In this document: positions 6,960-13,433 of the stretch, one piece after another
Layout of the letters: the number at the start of each line of letters is the position of its first letter
How positions within the stretch are numbered: the first letter of the stretch is position 1
Assembly (NCBI GenBank): GCA_964644025.1
Contig: CAZXVW010000101.1
Coordinates: 1-15,884, forward strand
DNA length: 15,884 nt
Source: CAZXVW01 sp964644025
GTDB taxonomy: Bacteria > Acidobacteriota > Terriglobia > Bryobacterales > Bryobacteraceae
Direction: 5' to 3'
Translations under genes and position numbers: made by a program
The notes under the pieces: model-generated
What the model saw: the letters and a program-made list of their open reading frames with translations, nothing else
What the model was told of the DNA's origin: nothing
The model's database searches: none

Positions 6960-7796
6960 TTACTCCTCGACGGTGATCGAGGGCCCCTCGGGACCGCCCA
7001 CTTCCTGGATGCGCTCGATGGTCCGGCGGGCCAGCGTATGAAACGCCGAGACGCTGGCGGCCGAGCCGTCCTCGCGCAAAGCGACCGGATCACCGGCGTC
7101 GCAGGCAACCCGCACCTCCGGGTCAAGCGGCAGCTCTCCCAGAAAGGGAACTTCCATCGCCTCGGCAGTTCTCTTGCCGCCGCCGGTTCCGAACACGTCG
7201 ATGCGCTCCTTCGACTGCGGCGCGATGAGGTAGCTCATGTTCTCGACAATGCCCAGGATCTCGGCCCGCACCTGGCGGAACATCAGCACGGCCTTCCGGG
7301 CATCTTCGAGCGAAACATCCGACGGCGTCGTCACGATGAGCGCGCCGCTGATCGGCACGGTCTGCACCAGCGAGAGCTGGACATCACCGGTGCCGGGAGG
7401 CAAATCGATCACCAGGTACTCCAGCCGCCCCCAGTCGACGTTGCGCAGGAATTGCTGAATCACGCTGTGCAGCATCGGTCCCCGCCACACCAGCGGGCGC
7501 TCCTCCGGGTTCAGAAAGCCCATCGACATCACCTTGATGCCGTAACGCTCGATCGGCTGCATCATCTCGCCGGCCACCTCGGGTACTCCCTTCACCCCCA
7601 TCATGCGGGGGACGTTGGGACCGTAAACATCGGCGTCCATCAGGCCGACCTGGTGGCCCAGCGAGGCCAGCGAAACGGCCAGGTTGACTGCGACGGTCGT
7701 CTTGCCAACCCCGCCTTTGCCCGAGCCGACGGCGATCAGGTGCTTGACGCCCTCAATCGGTTGGGTGGGCTGTATACCCGGTTTGTTGGAACTCAT
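6960..7796 (-). CDS. mrp: Mrp/NBP35-type Fe-S cluster carrier ATPase lacking CxxC
   Basis: This 278-residue cytoplasmic P-loop protein belongs to the Mrp/ApbC/NBP35 branch of the ParA/MinD superfamily, which delivers Fe-S clusters to apoproteins. The deviant Walker A is GKGGVGKTT (26-34), the A' motif is LMDADVYGP (52-60) and Walker B is LVIDLPPGTGD (128-138). VWRGPMLHSVIQQFL and VENMSYL are Mrp signatures. The N-terminal MIP18/DUF59 domain common in bacterial Mrp is absent. Where many homologues place the cluster-binding CxxC after ENMSY, this one reads LIAPQSKERID; Cys232 is its only cysteine. Other CxxC-less Mrp proteins are known in bacteria. There is no Shine-Dalgarno before ATG 7796, but a -10 element lies just upstream. 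sdhB, a three-cluster protein, is its convergent neighbour. Confidence 0.9.
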   Translation of the reverse strand: MSSNKPGIQPTQPIEGVKHLIAVGSGKGGVGKTTVAVNLAVSLASLGHQVGLMDADVYGPNVPRMMGVKGVPEVAGEMMQPIERYGIKVMSMGFLNPEERPLVWRGPMLHSVIQQFLRNVDWGRLEYLVIDLPPGTGDVQLSLVQTVPISGALIVTTPSDVSLEDARKAVLMFRQVRAEILGIVENMSYLIAPQSKERIDVFGTGGGKRTAEAMEVPFLGELPLDPEVRVACDAGDPVALREDGSAASVSAFHTLARRTIERIQEVGGPEGPSITVEE

Positions 7797-7805
7797 CAGT
7801 CTTTG

Positions 7806-7814
7806 ATTTTAGCA
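7806..7814 (-). promoter_or_regulatory. Extended -10 element of mrp; near-leaderless start
   Basis: On the minus strand TGCTAAAAT forms an extended -10 (TGn plus TAAAAT) that ends 9 nt before ATG 7796. Transcription would start only about 3 nt before the ATG, and no Shine-Dalgarno is present, which fits a leaderless or near-leaderless mRNA. No -35 is recognisable, as is common with extended -10 promoters. Confidence 0.45.
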
Positions 7815-7873
7815 TCCGGGCGCGCCTCGCATCCGAATACGCTGTTTCTGATGTGCCCGATAAGTTATTTCTA

Positions 7874-7903
7874 TTGGACGCGCCTCGCCGGACACGCTAT
7901 GCT
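7874..7903 (+). promoter_or_regulatory. Sigma70-like promoter of glnA
   Basis: TTGGAC (7874-7879) and TATGCT (7898-7903) are spaced 18 nt apart, each one or two bases from consensus. The predicted start is near 7910, giving a leader of about 75 nt. I see no sigma54 TGGC-N-TTGC site, so NtrC-type sigma54 control is not supported by this region. Confidence 0.6.
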
Positions 7904-7911
7904 GACTGCTT

Positions 7912-7969
7912 ACCGGGTGCGCGGCGCGGCCCCGCCGCCGGTCTGGGGTCCCGCTCGACGGCGCCCGGT
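7912..7969 (+). other. Structured 5' leader of glnA
   Basis: ACCGGGTGC (7912-7920) pairs with GCGCCCGGT (7961-7969) as nine bp including one G-U. It encloses GC-rich sequence that can form further small hairpins (GGCG/CGCC and GGGG/CCC types). It ends 7 nt before the GGAGG ribosome site at 7977-7981. It could influence translation initiation, but it matches no riboswitch class I recognise, and any GC-rich leader folds to some degree. Confidence 0.35.
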
Positions 7970-7985
7970 TGTCGATGGAGGATCA

Positions 7986-9395
7986 ATGAGCCCAAAACAA
8001 GCACTGGAATTTGCCACCAGCAACGAAGCCAAACAGGTGGATCTGCGGTTCACCGATCTGCCCGGTCTTTCCCAGCACGTCTCCTATCCGATCAGCGAAC
8101 TGACCGAAGACTCCTTCGAGGAAGGCTTCGGATTTGACGGCTCCAGTATCCGCGGTTGGGCGGCCATCAATGAGAGCGACATGCTCTTGATGCCGGACCC
8201 CTCAACCGCCTATATGGACCCGTTCGCCGCAGTGCCCACCCTGGTGATGCTGTGCGATATCGTCGACCCGATCACCCGCCAGCATTACGAGCGCGACCCG
8301 CGCTGGATCGCCAAGAAAGCCGAGATGTTCCTGAAGAACACCGGCATCGGCGATACCGCCTACTTCGGAGCCGAAGCCGAGTTCTTCATCCTCGACAGCG
8401 TCCGTTTCGACCAGACCCAACACAGCGGCTATTACTTCATCGACGCCGAGGAGGGCCGCTGGAACTCCGGCCGCGAGGGAGAGAACCTCGGCTATCGCCC
8501 GCGGTACAAGGAAGGCTACTTCCCGACCCCGCCCACCGACCATTACCAGGATCTGCGCAGTCAGATGGTGGAGACCATGATCCAGTGCGGCCTCAAGATC
8601 GAGTGTCACCACCACGAAGTGGCTACCGGCGGGCAAGCGGAAATCGACCAACGCTACGATACGCTGCTGAAGTCGGCCGACAACATGATGCTTTATAAGT
8701 ACATCATCCGGAACGTCGCCTACCGCGCCAACAAGACCGTCACCTTCATGCCCAAGCCGATCTTCACCGACAACGGCAGCGGCATGCACACGCACCAGTC
8801 GCTGTGGAAGGACGGCAAACCGCTGTTCGGCGGCGACGGCTATGCCGGTCTGAGCCAGCTCGCCATGTACTACATCGGCGGCCTGCTGCGCCACGCGCGC
8901 GCACTGTCGGCCATCATCGCCCCGACCACCAACAGTTACAAGCGTCTGGTGCCCGGTTTCGAAGCCCCGGTGAATCTGGCCTACAGCCGCCGCAATCGCT
9001 CCGCGGCCGTGCGCATCCCGATGTATTCGGCCAGTCCCAAGGCCAAGCGCGCCGAGTTCCGCCCGCCGGATCCGTCTTGCAATCCGTACCTGGCCTTCGC
9101 CGCGATGCTGATGGCCGGCCTCGACGGCGTTCTCAACAAGATCGACCCCGGTGACCCGCTGGACAAGGACATCTACGACCTCTCTCCGGAGGAGATGAGA
9201 CAGGTCCCCTCAATGCCGGCTTCGCTGGACGAGGCCCTCGATTGCCTGGAACAGGACCATGAGTTTTTGACCAAGGGGGACGTGTTCACTGAGGAACTGC
9301 TGGAGACCTACATCAACTACAAGCGGACCAACGAAGCCGAGGCGGTGCGCCTGCGGCCGCATCCCTACGAGTTCGCCCTGTATTATGACATTTAG
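7986..9395 (+). CDS. glnA: Glutamine synthetase type I-beta (GlnA)
   Basis: This 469-residue enzyme makes glutamine from glutamate, ammonia and ATP and acts as a cytoplasmic dodecamer. Key motifs are FGFDGSSIRGW (beta-grasp loop, 48-58), EAEFFILD (130-137), HHHEVATGGQAEID (208-221), NGSGMHTHQSLW (263-274), TTNSYKRLVPGFEAP (314-328) with the flexible-loop region, and NRSAAVRIP. The roughly 25-residue insertion near 140-175 marks the GSI-beta class. Tyr397 in DKDIYDLSPEE matches the adenylylation tyrosine of E. coli GlnA, so activity is probably controlled by a GlnE-type adenylyltransferase (inference). The frame is open far upstream, but ATG 7986 with GGAGG four nt before it is the proper start. 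It is transcribed alone, divergent from mrp. Confidence 0.97.
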   Translation: MSPKQALEFATSNEAKQVDLRFTDLPGLSQHVSYPISELTEDSFEEGFGFDGSSIRGWAAINESDMLLMPDPSTAYMDPFAAVPTLVMLCDIVDPITRQHYERDPRWIAKKAEMFLKNTGIGDTAYFGAEAEFFILDSVRFDQTQHSGYYFIDAEEGRWNSGREGENLGYRPRYKEGYFPTPPTDHYQDLRSQMVETMIQCGLKIECHHHEVATGGQAEIDQRYDTLLKSADNMMLYKYIIRNVAYRANKTVTFMPKPIFTDNGSGMHTHQSLWKDGKPLFGGDGYAGLSQLAMYYIGGLLRHARALSAIIAPTTNSYKRLVPGFEAPVNLAYSRRNRSAAVRIPMYSASPKAKRAEFRPPDPSCNPYLAFAAMLMAGLDGVLNKIDPGDPLDKDIYDLSPEEMRQVPSMPASLDEALDCLEQDHEFLTKGDVFTEELLETYINYKRTNEAEAVRLRPHPYEFALYYDI

Positions 9396-9409
9396 GTGGC
9401 CACACGACG

Positions 9410-9435
9410 GCGCCGGGCAGCATGGCGCCCGGTGC
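9410..9435 (+). terminator. Hairpin downstream of glnA
   Basis: GCGCCGGGC (9410-9418) pairs with GCCCGGTGC (9427-9435), nine bp with one G-U and an 8-nt loop, starting 15 nt after the glnA stop. No U-tract follows, so it may act as a U-less terminator or a 3' end stabiliser. Confidence 0.5.
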
Positions 9436-9626
9436 GCGTCCGGCCCGCCGCGGCTGCTTCCATGAGGGCCTGATCCTGCAAGTAAGCCTGCCGGGGCCCG
9501 GTGGGCTGAGCCGCCTGTTTCCTGAGCCTTCGCAGTCCTCGTTGCCGGTCAGAACGCATCTTACAAGCCCTTCATTTTCACCTAGTTGACTCCCCCAGCC
9601 TCATCCGTCACGCCACCGTGCGTGGT

Positions 9627-9664
9627 ACAACAAAACTGGCGGGGTGAGCAGCACTGCCCCGCCA
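9627..9664 (-). terminator. Intrinsic terminator of the Gfo/Idh/MocA gene
   Basis: Read on the minus strand, TGGCGGGG and CCCCGCCA form a perfect 8-bp GC-rich stem with a 12-nt loop, followed directly by GTTTTGTTGT. This is a classic stem plus T-tract, about 140 nt downstream of the oxidoreductase stop. On the plus strand no T-tract follows, which fixes its direction. Confidence 0.75.
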
Positions 9665-9802
9665 CCGGATCTTTGACAACCTGCTCGTTCGCCGAACCGG
9701 GGCGCGCGCGACCGCTCTCGCCAGTCCCGCACGCCGGCTTGACCTGGCGCGTAACAAAAAACCGGAGGTTCGAACCCAATCCCAGCCGGGCGGCCACTAC
9801 CT

Positions 9803-11020
9803 CTAAAGCGGCAGGATCACCTCGCGCACCGGGTCGAAATCCAACCGCCGTTTTTGGATATAGGAGAGGTTGCCCAGGTGCGAGGCCTGCGCGGACCGGT
9901 GCCCGATCAGCACGTCGCCGTTCGGCCGCTTCCGCGTGCGGACGCAGTCCAGGAAGTTCTTCACATGGTCCAGCGTGAAGTCGTAGCCGTAGTTCGGCAC
10001 CACTTCCACCGGCTTGGCCCTTCTCCCGGGCGGGGTGAACACGTAGTGGCGCCGGTCGATGTATAGCTTTCCCCCGGTCCCGCAAAACTCGATGGCTGCG
10101 CCCTTGATGCCGGGCACCAGGGTGGCTTCAAAGGTGGCGGTGAACTCGCTCGGATACTCGTTGAGCACGTTGATCGTGTCCGGGGCCGTGCGGCCGTCCT
10201 TGTAATGGTAGACGCCGCCGGCGGCCACCGAGGAGATGGGGATGTCGTCGCCCAGGAACATATGCACCACGTCGATCCAGTGGGTGAACAGGTCCGTCAC
10301 CTGTCCGCCGCCGAAGTCGAGGTAGGCGCGCCAGTTCCAGTACTGTTGCGGGTCCCAATCCCGCCACCGCACCGGCCCGAGGAAGCGGGCCCAGTCCAGC
10401 GTCGTGGGCTGGGTCTTCAGGAACTCGGGTGCCTTGCGCAGGTGATAGCCGTTGCCGTACCACCAGGTGCGCGCCAGCGTGACCTTGCCGATCAGGCCGG
10501 TATCGAAGTACTTCTGCTTCGCTTCGATATAGTGCGGGCCGGAGCGCTGCTGCATGCCTACCTGGCAGACGCGCCGGTTGACCCGCGCCGCCTTGACGAT
10601 CGGCGGGCCTTCCTCGATGGTCCGCGTCAGCGGCTTCTCGACGTAGACGTCCTTGCCGGCGTTCAGGGCGTCGATGGTAATGGTGGCGTGCCAGTGGTCC
10701 GGAACGGCGATCAGTACGATGTCCAGGTCTTTGTGCTCCAGCAGCTTCCGGTGATCGTGGTAGCTCTTCGCGCCCGGGGCCATGGCCAGCGCTTTGTCAA
10801 GCTGCATCGCGTAGATGTCGCACAGGGCGGTCACCTGCACGTTCGGGTCTTTCTGGAACAGGCCCATGTCGTGACGCCCGCGCTCACCGGGGCCGACCAC
10901 GCCAAGGAAGATTCTCTCGTTGGCGCCGAGAACCCGGGAATACGACGCCGCAGTGAATGCCGCGGCTCCTTTCGCCGTGCCGCCGAGAAACTGCCGGCGG
11001 TCCATATGTTTCGTGTTCAT
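9803..11020 (-). CDS. Tat-exported Gfo/Idh/MocA family oxidoreductase
   Basis: This 405-residue NAD(P)-dependent oxidoreductase probably acts on a sugar or polyol outside the cytoplasm. Residues 7-12 (DRRQFL) with Arg8-Arg9 form a twin-arginine motif before an Ala-rich segment (about 15-28), so a folded cofactor-loaded enzyme is likely exported. The Rossmann motif GVVGPGERG spans 40-48, followed by AVPDHWH (105-111) and the family's EKP at 128-130 (VYVEKPLT). The C-terminal alpha/beta domain includes the conserved GGGQVTDLFTHWIDVVH helix. I chose ATG 11020, though ATG 11005 is possible; the longer open frame to 11470 is antisense to the BON gene. There is no Shine-Dalgarno, and TATAAT sits 6 nt before the ATG. 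Its own terminator lies downstream, so it is monocistronic. The substrate cannot be told. Confidence 0.92.
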   Translation of the reverse strand: MNTKHMDRRQFLGGTAKGAAAFTAASYSRVLGANERIFLGVVGPGERGRHDMGLFQKDPNVQVTALCDIYAMQLDKALAMAPGAKSYHDHRKLLEHKDLDIVLIAVPDHWHATITIDALNAGKDVYVEKPLTRTIEEGPPIVKAARVNRRVCQVGMQQRSGPHYIEAKQKYFDTGLIGKVTLARTWWYGNGYHLRKAPEFLKTQPTTLDWARFLGPVRWRDWDPQQYWNWRAYLDFGGGQVTDLFTHWIDVVHMFLGDDIPISSVAAGGVYHYKDGRTAPDTINVLNEYPSEFTATFEATLVPGIKGAAIEFCGTGGKLYIDRRHYVFTPPGRRAKPVEVVPNYGYDFTLDHVKNFLDCVRTRKRPNGDVLIGHRSAQASHLGNLSYIQKRRLDFDPVREVILPL

Positions 11021-11026
11021 GTGCGA

Positions 11027-11036
11027 ATTATATAAC
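11027..11036. promoter_or_regulatory. Shared divergent -10 region (TTATATAA palindrome)
   Basis: TTATATAA at 11028-11035 reads the same on both strands. Leftward it gives a perfect TATAAT (11032-11027) ending 6 nt before ATG 11020 of the oxidoreductase, so transcription should begin at or next to that ATG. Rightward it offers TATATA or TATAAC for the BON-domain gene at 11057. Only 36 nt separate the two starts, and -35 elements are not recognisable in either direction. Confidence 0.5.
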
Positions 11037-11056
11037 CTTCGGCGCACTAAGTAGGC

Positions 11057-11458
11057 GTGGCGTTCATTCCATTGACGGCGGCAGTGCTGCTGTTGGCGGT
11101 GAGCGCGGCGCTGGGACAGGGGACCTCCCCGGCGCCGGCCGCGCCGCCGGCGGCCAAGTCCGCCCCCTCCGGCGCCGCCCTGGAGCGGGCCATCCGGGCA
11201 CGGTTCGCCAGATCGAAGATCTCCGCCGACGGCTTCACGGTGCGCGTGGCCAACGGGATCGCGATCCTCGAGGGCCGTACCGATGTTCCTCAGCACAAGG
11301 GCACGGCCACCCGGCTGGCTCGCTCGGCCGGCGCCCGGAAAGTGGATAACCGGATCGAGGTAACCGAGCAGGGCCGCCAGAAATCCTCCCGCCGGTACCG
11401 GCGTCCGCCGCGCCGCGTCCGCGTGCGGCGCCCGCCCGGCCGCCGCAGCGCCCACTGA
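11057..11458 (+). CDS. Exported BON-domain protein with Arg-rich tail
   Basis: This is a 133-residue protein. Residues 1-20 (MAFIPLTAAVLLLAVSAALG) are a Sec signal peptide, then comes an Ala/Pro linker (21-38). Residues about 40-105 form a BON domain: an amphipathic helix (ALERAIRARFARS), ISADGFTVRVANGIAILEG, then DVPQHKGTATRLARSAGARKVDNRIEV. BON domains usually bind phospholipid or envelope surfaces, as in OsmY. The last 30 residues are strikingly basic (SRRYRRPPRRVRVRRPPGRR), about a dozen arginines, which could bind anionic lipid or LPS; this is inference. The start is GTG 11057, the only start after the in-frame stop 11048-11050 that gives a full signal peptide; a ribosome site is not evident. 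It is divergent from the oxidoreductase and precedes the parvulin gene by 74 nt. Confidence 0.82.
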   Translation: MAFIPLTAAVLLLAVSAALGQGTSPAPAAPPAAKSAPSGAALERAIRARFARSKISADGFTVRVANGIAILEGRTDVPQHKGTATRLARSAGARKVDNRIEVTEQGRQKSSRRYRRPPRRVRVRRPPGRRSAH

Positions 11459-11492
11459 AGCGCCGGTCAAAGAGTGCTCGCTCCCCGGGCTT

Positions 11493-11501
11493 TGATAAAA
11501 T
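11493..11501 (+). promoter_or_regulatory. Extended -10 upstream of the parvulin gene
   Basis: TGATAAAAT matches the extended -10 form (TGn plus TAAAAT), the same arrangement seen before mrp. It lies 31 nt before ATG 11533, giving a leader of about 25 nt that contains the AAGGA ribosome site. No clear -35 is visible. It would give the cassette from the parvulin gene onward its own start. Confidence 0.4.
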
Positions 11502-11532
11502 CTTTATTGTCAGCCACAAGGATCCTCTCCGC

Positions 11533-12819
11533 ATGAGAAAGAGCCTCGCCTGTATCCTGTTCACCGCTCTGTTGTGTACCGTTGCTGCGGCCGCCGGCCC
11601 CGTTGATCCGGCCACCGTAGTGGCTACCATCAACGGCCGCAAACTCTCCGCCGGAGAGCTGGACCGGATCCTTGCCGGTGTGCCCCAGGGGCTCCGGCGC
11701 AATCTGCGCAAGGACCTCAAGCAGTTCGTGCGCCAGTACGCCCTGGTCAGCCTCCTGGCTTCCCAAGCCGAACAACAGGGCCTGGACAAGAAGGAGCCTT
11801 ACCGGCAGCAACTGGAATGGAACCGCCTCCAGGTCCTCATGCAGGCCGCCATCACCGAGAAGAGCCGCGAGCTTGCCTCCCAGGGGCTCTCCGAATCGGA
11901 TCGCGAGGCGAAACTCCCCCAGTGGCTCGATACGGTGCGCGACAGCACCACCGTGAGTTTCGAGAACGATGACTACTTCTCCGGATCGATTCAGGCTGCG
12001 GCCGGCGTCAGTCCCGATGCCGTGGTGGCGAAGGTCAACGGTCGCGACCTCACTGCCGGTGAAATCAAGTCTATCCTCACGGGAGCCAGCGCCGAGGTCC
12101 GCACCAATTTCCAAACGGATCGAAAGACGTTCCTGCGCCAGTACGCGATGATGCTGCGCCTGGTCGAGATCGCCAACCAGCAAGGGCTGGAGCGGAAGAG
12201 CCCTTACCAGGAGCAACTGGCCTGGGTCCGTTCCAACATACTGATGCAAGCCCGGTTGAACGATTACACCGACCACATCAACATCGGGCCAAAGGAAGAA
12301 CAGGAATACTACCAGGCGCACACCGACGACTACACTCAGGCCAAAGTCAAGGTGATCTACGTTCCGTTCACGCCGCCGGAGCTGGCCGCCTCGGCGCCGC
12401 CGGACAAGAAGGGGCGGACCGAGCAGGAGGCCAAGGCCAGGATCGAGTCGATCCACAAGCAGATTGCCGGCGGCGCTGATTTTGTGGAGATGGTCCGCAA
12501 GTACTCCGAGGACGCCACTTCCAAGGCGAACGACGGCGATTTCGGCACCATCCGCCGCAGCGACAAGATCCCGGAGGAGATCAAGAAGGTGATCTTTTCG
12601 CTAAAGGCGGGACAGGTGAGTGAGCCGGTGCGCCAGCCGAACGGCTACTACCTCTTCCGGGTGGAAGAGATCGGACGGCAGACGCTGGACCAGGTGCGCC
12701 AGACGCTGAACCGCGAGGCCAAGAGCGCCAAGTTCAAGGAGTGGTTCGACTCGGTGCGGAATTCGTTGAACGTCACCTTTGAGAACGAAGAGTACTTCGC
12801 GGATGCCGCTGCGCAATAG
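11533..12819 (+). CDS. SurA/PpiC-like parvulin chaperone with duplicated N-module
   Basis: This 428-residue exported protein has a Sec signal peptide at residues 1-21. Modules in order are: SurA_N-like helical module A (27-113), linker and tail helix A (128-149, WLDTVRDSTTVSFENDDYF), module B (162-247), parvulin-type PPIase domain (about 269-380), and tail helix B (401-422, WFDSVRNSLNVTFENEEYF). Modules A and B are clearly homologous (VVATINGRKLSAGELDRIL against VVAKVNGRDLTAGEIKSIL), as are the tails. Periplasmic members chaperone outer-membrane or secreted proteins. The PPIase core looks degenerate: the usual first-strand HILV reads VIYV (274-277), and the last-strand GYHI reads GYYL (371-374), so both family histidines are missing. 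ATG 11533 has AAGGA 10 nt upstream. It heads an overlapping gene series. Confidence 0.9.
   Translation: MRKSLACILFTALLCTVAAAAGPVDPATVVATINGRKLSAGELDRILAGVPQGLRRNLRKDLKQFVRQYALVSLLASQAEQQGLDKKEPYRQQLEWNRLQVLMQAAITEKSRELASQGLSESDREAKLPQWLDTVRDSTTVSFENDDYFSGSIQAAAGVSPDAVVAKVNGRDLTAGEIKSILTGASAEVRTNFQTDRKTFLRQYAMMLRLVEIANQQGLERKSPYQEQLAWVRSNILMQARLNDYTDHINIGPKEEQEYYQAHTDDYTQAKVKVIYVPFTPPELAASAPPDKKGRTEQEAKARIESIHKQIAGGADFVEMVRKYSEDATSKANDGDFGTIRRSDKIPEEIKKVIFSLKAGQVSEPVRQPNGYYLFRVEEIGRQTLDQVRQTLNREAKSAKFKEWFDSVRNSLNVTFENEEYFADAAAQ
11611..12798 (+). repeat. Internal protein duplication within the parvulin gene
   Basis: Module A (11611-11871) repeats as module B (12016-12273), and tail A (11914-11979) repeats as tail B (12733-12798). 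The order A, tail, B, PPIase, tail implies that a whole N-module/PPIase/tail unit duplicated and that the first copy lost its PPIase insert. Divergence is high enough at DNA level that this is an old event, not a recent repeat. Confidence 0.8.
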
Positions 12820-13408
12820 CGCTCTGCTCCGCCCGCCGCGCCGCGCGCCCACCGGCTTTCGCAACCAGGTGGCTGCGGCTATGGACCGGCTTCCGCCGCT
12901 TGAAGGTCAGCCGGTCCGTCTGCGCCTGATTCCCGAACTTCGCGTTTACCGGCGCCGGCTGGGCCGCGGCCCGGGTCCGGGCACGGCAGTGCACGCCGGC
13001 TCGGACCTGCGGCGGCGGATCACCTTCCTGGATCAGTCCCTCGTGGCGGATCGCGCCGAACTGGTCCGCATTCTCTACCATGAGATCTTTCACTACGCCT
13101 GGGTGCGCCTCTCCAACGGGCAGCGCCATGACTATGAGGCGGTCCTCGCCCGAGAGCTGCACCGCCGGGCGCGCGGGGAACTGGGCTGGTCCGCCGAGTT
13201 GAGAAAGCGGAAACTGGCGGCCGGGGATGTGTGCCACCGCAGCCGGAGGTGGCGGGAATACGTTTGCGAAAGCTTCTGCGATACGGCCGCCTGGATCTAT
13301 GCCGGCCGGCCTGCTCACCCGGAGGCCACGCTCGCCCCGGGCTTCCAGGCCGCGCGCATCGAGTGGTTCCGTGGGTTTCCGCGGCCAGGGCATCGGATAG
13401 CCATATAG
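12803..13408 (+). CDS. Uncharacterised HExxH (putative zinc metallopeptidase) protein
   Basis: This is a 201-residue basic protein of no family I recognise. ILYHEIFHYAW carries HEIFH (His93, Glu94, His97), the zinc-binding signature of zincin peptidases. About 60 residues later comes REYVCESFCDTAAWIYAG, where Glu156, Asp160 or both could supply the third ligand, flanked by Cys155 and Cys159. There is no signal peptide or membrane helix, so it seems cytoplasmic unlike its neighbours. I chose ATG 12803, which overlaps the parvulin stop by 17 nt; an ATG at 12881 is an alternative and would still keep the motif. The ribosome site is weak, so coupling to the upstream gene is likely. The tlpA-like gene starts 25 nt downstream. 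Peptidase activity is inferred from the motif only. Confidence 0.75.
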   Translation: MPLRNSALLRPPRRAPTGFRNQVAAAMDRLPPLEGQPVRLRLIPELRVYRRRLGRGPGPGTAVHAGSDLRRRITFLDQSLVADRAELVRILYHEIFHYAWVRLSNGQRHDYEAVLARELHRRARGELGWSAELRKRKLAAGDVCHRSRRWREYVCESFCDTAAWIYAGRPAHPEATLAPGFQAARIEWFRGFPRPGHRIAI

Positions 13409-13433
13409 TAAAATGAACGCATAGGAGAGTTCC

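Larger units (their letters stand above)
9396..9802. other. 407-nt intergenic region between convergent genes
   Basis: This lies between the stops of glnA and the Gfo/Idh/MocA gene. It holds a GC hairpin close to glnA and a good minus-strand intrinsic terminator, both listed. Short ORFs crossing it have no ribosome site or recognisable protein. A GGTTCGAACC palindrome near 9767 mimics a tRNA T-loop but no tRNA folds around it. I see nothing else in it. Confidence 0.6.

Noticed and set aside
9760..9795. tRNA-like T-arm (GGTTCGAACC)
   Set aside because: The flanks do not form a 5-bp T stem, and no acceptor, D or anticodon arm can be folded around it. It is a simple palindrome.
9586..9978. 130-codon plus-strand ORF across the glnA-downstream gap
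   Set aside because: There is no ribosome site; it runs into the antisense of the oxidoreductase and crosses the minus-strand terminator.
11021..11470. N-terminal extension of the oxidoreductase frame to 555 codons
   Set aside because: The extension is antisense to the BON gene, and the Tat signal at 11020 needs to be N-terminal. A TATAAT sits directly upstream of that ATG.
11467..12456. 329-codon frame antisense to the parvulin gene
   Set aside because: The plus-strand parvulin has signal peptide, domains and a ribosome site. The antisense frame's repeats simply mirror the internal duplication.
13413..13424. Three-codon mini-ORF (ATG AAC GCA TAG) overlapping the tlpA-like ribosome site
   Set aside because: It could be a coupling device, but it has no ribosome site of its own and such short ORFs arise often by chance.
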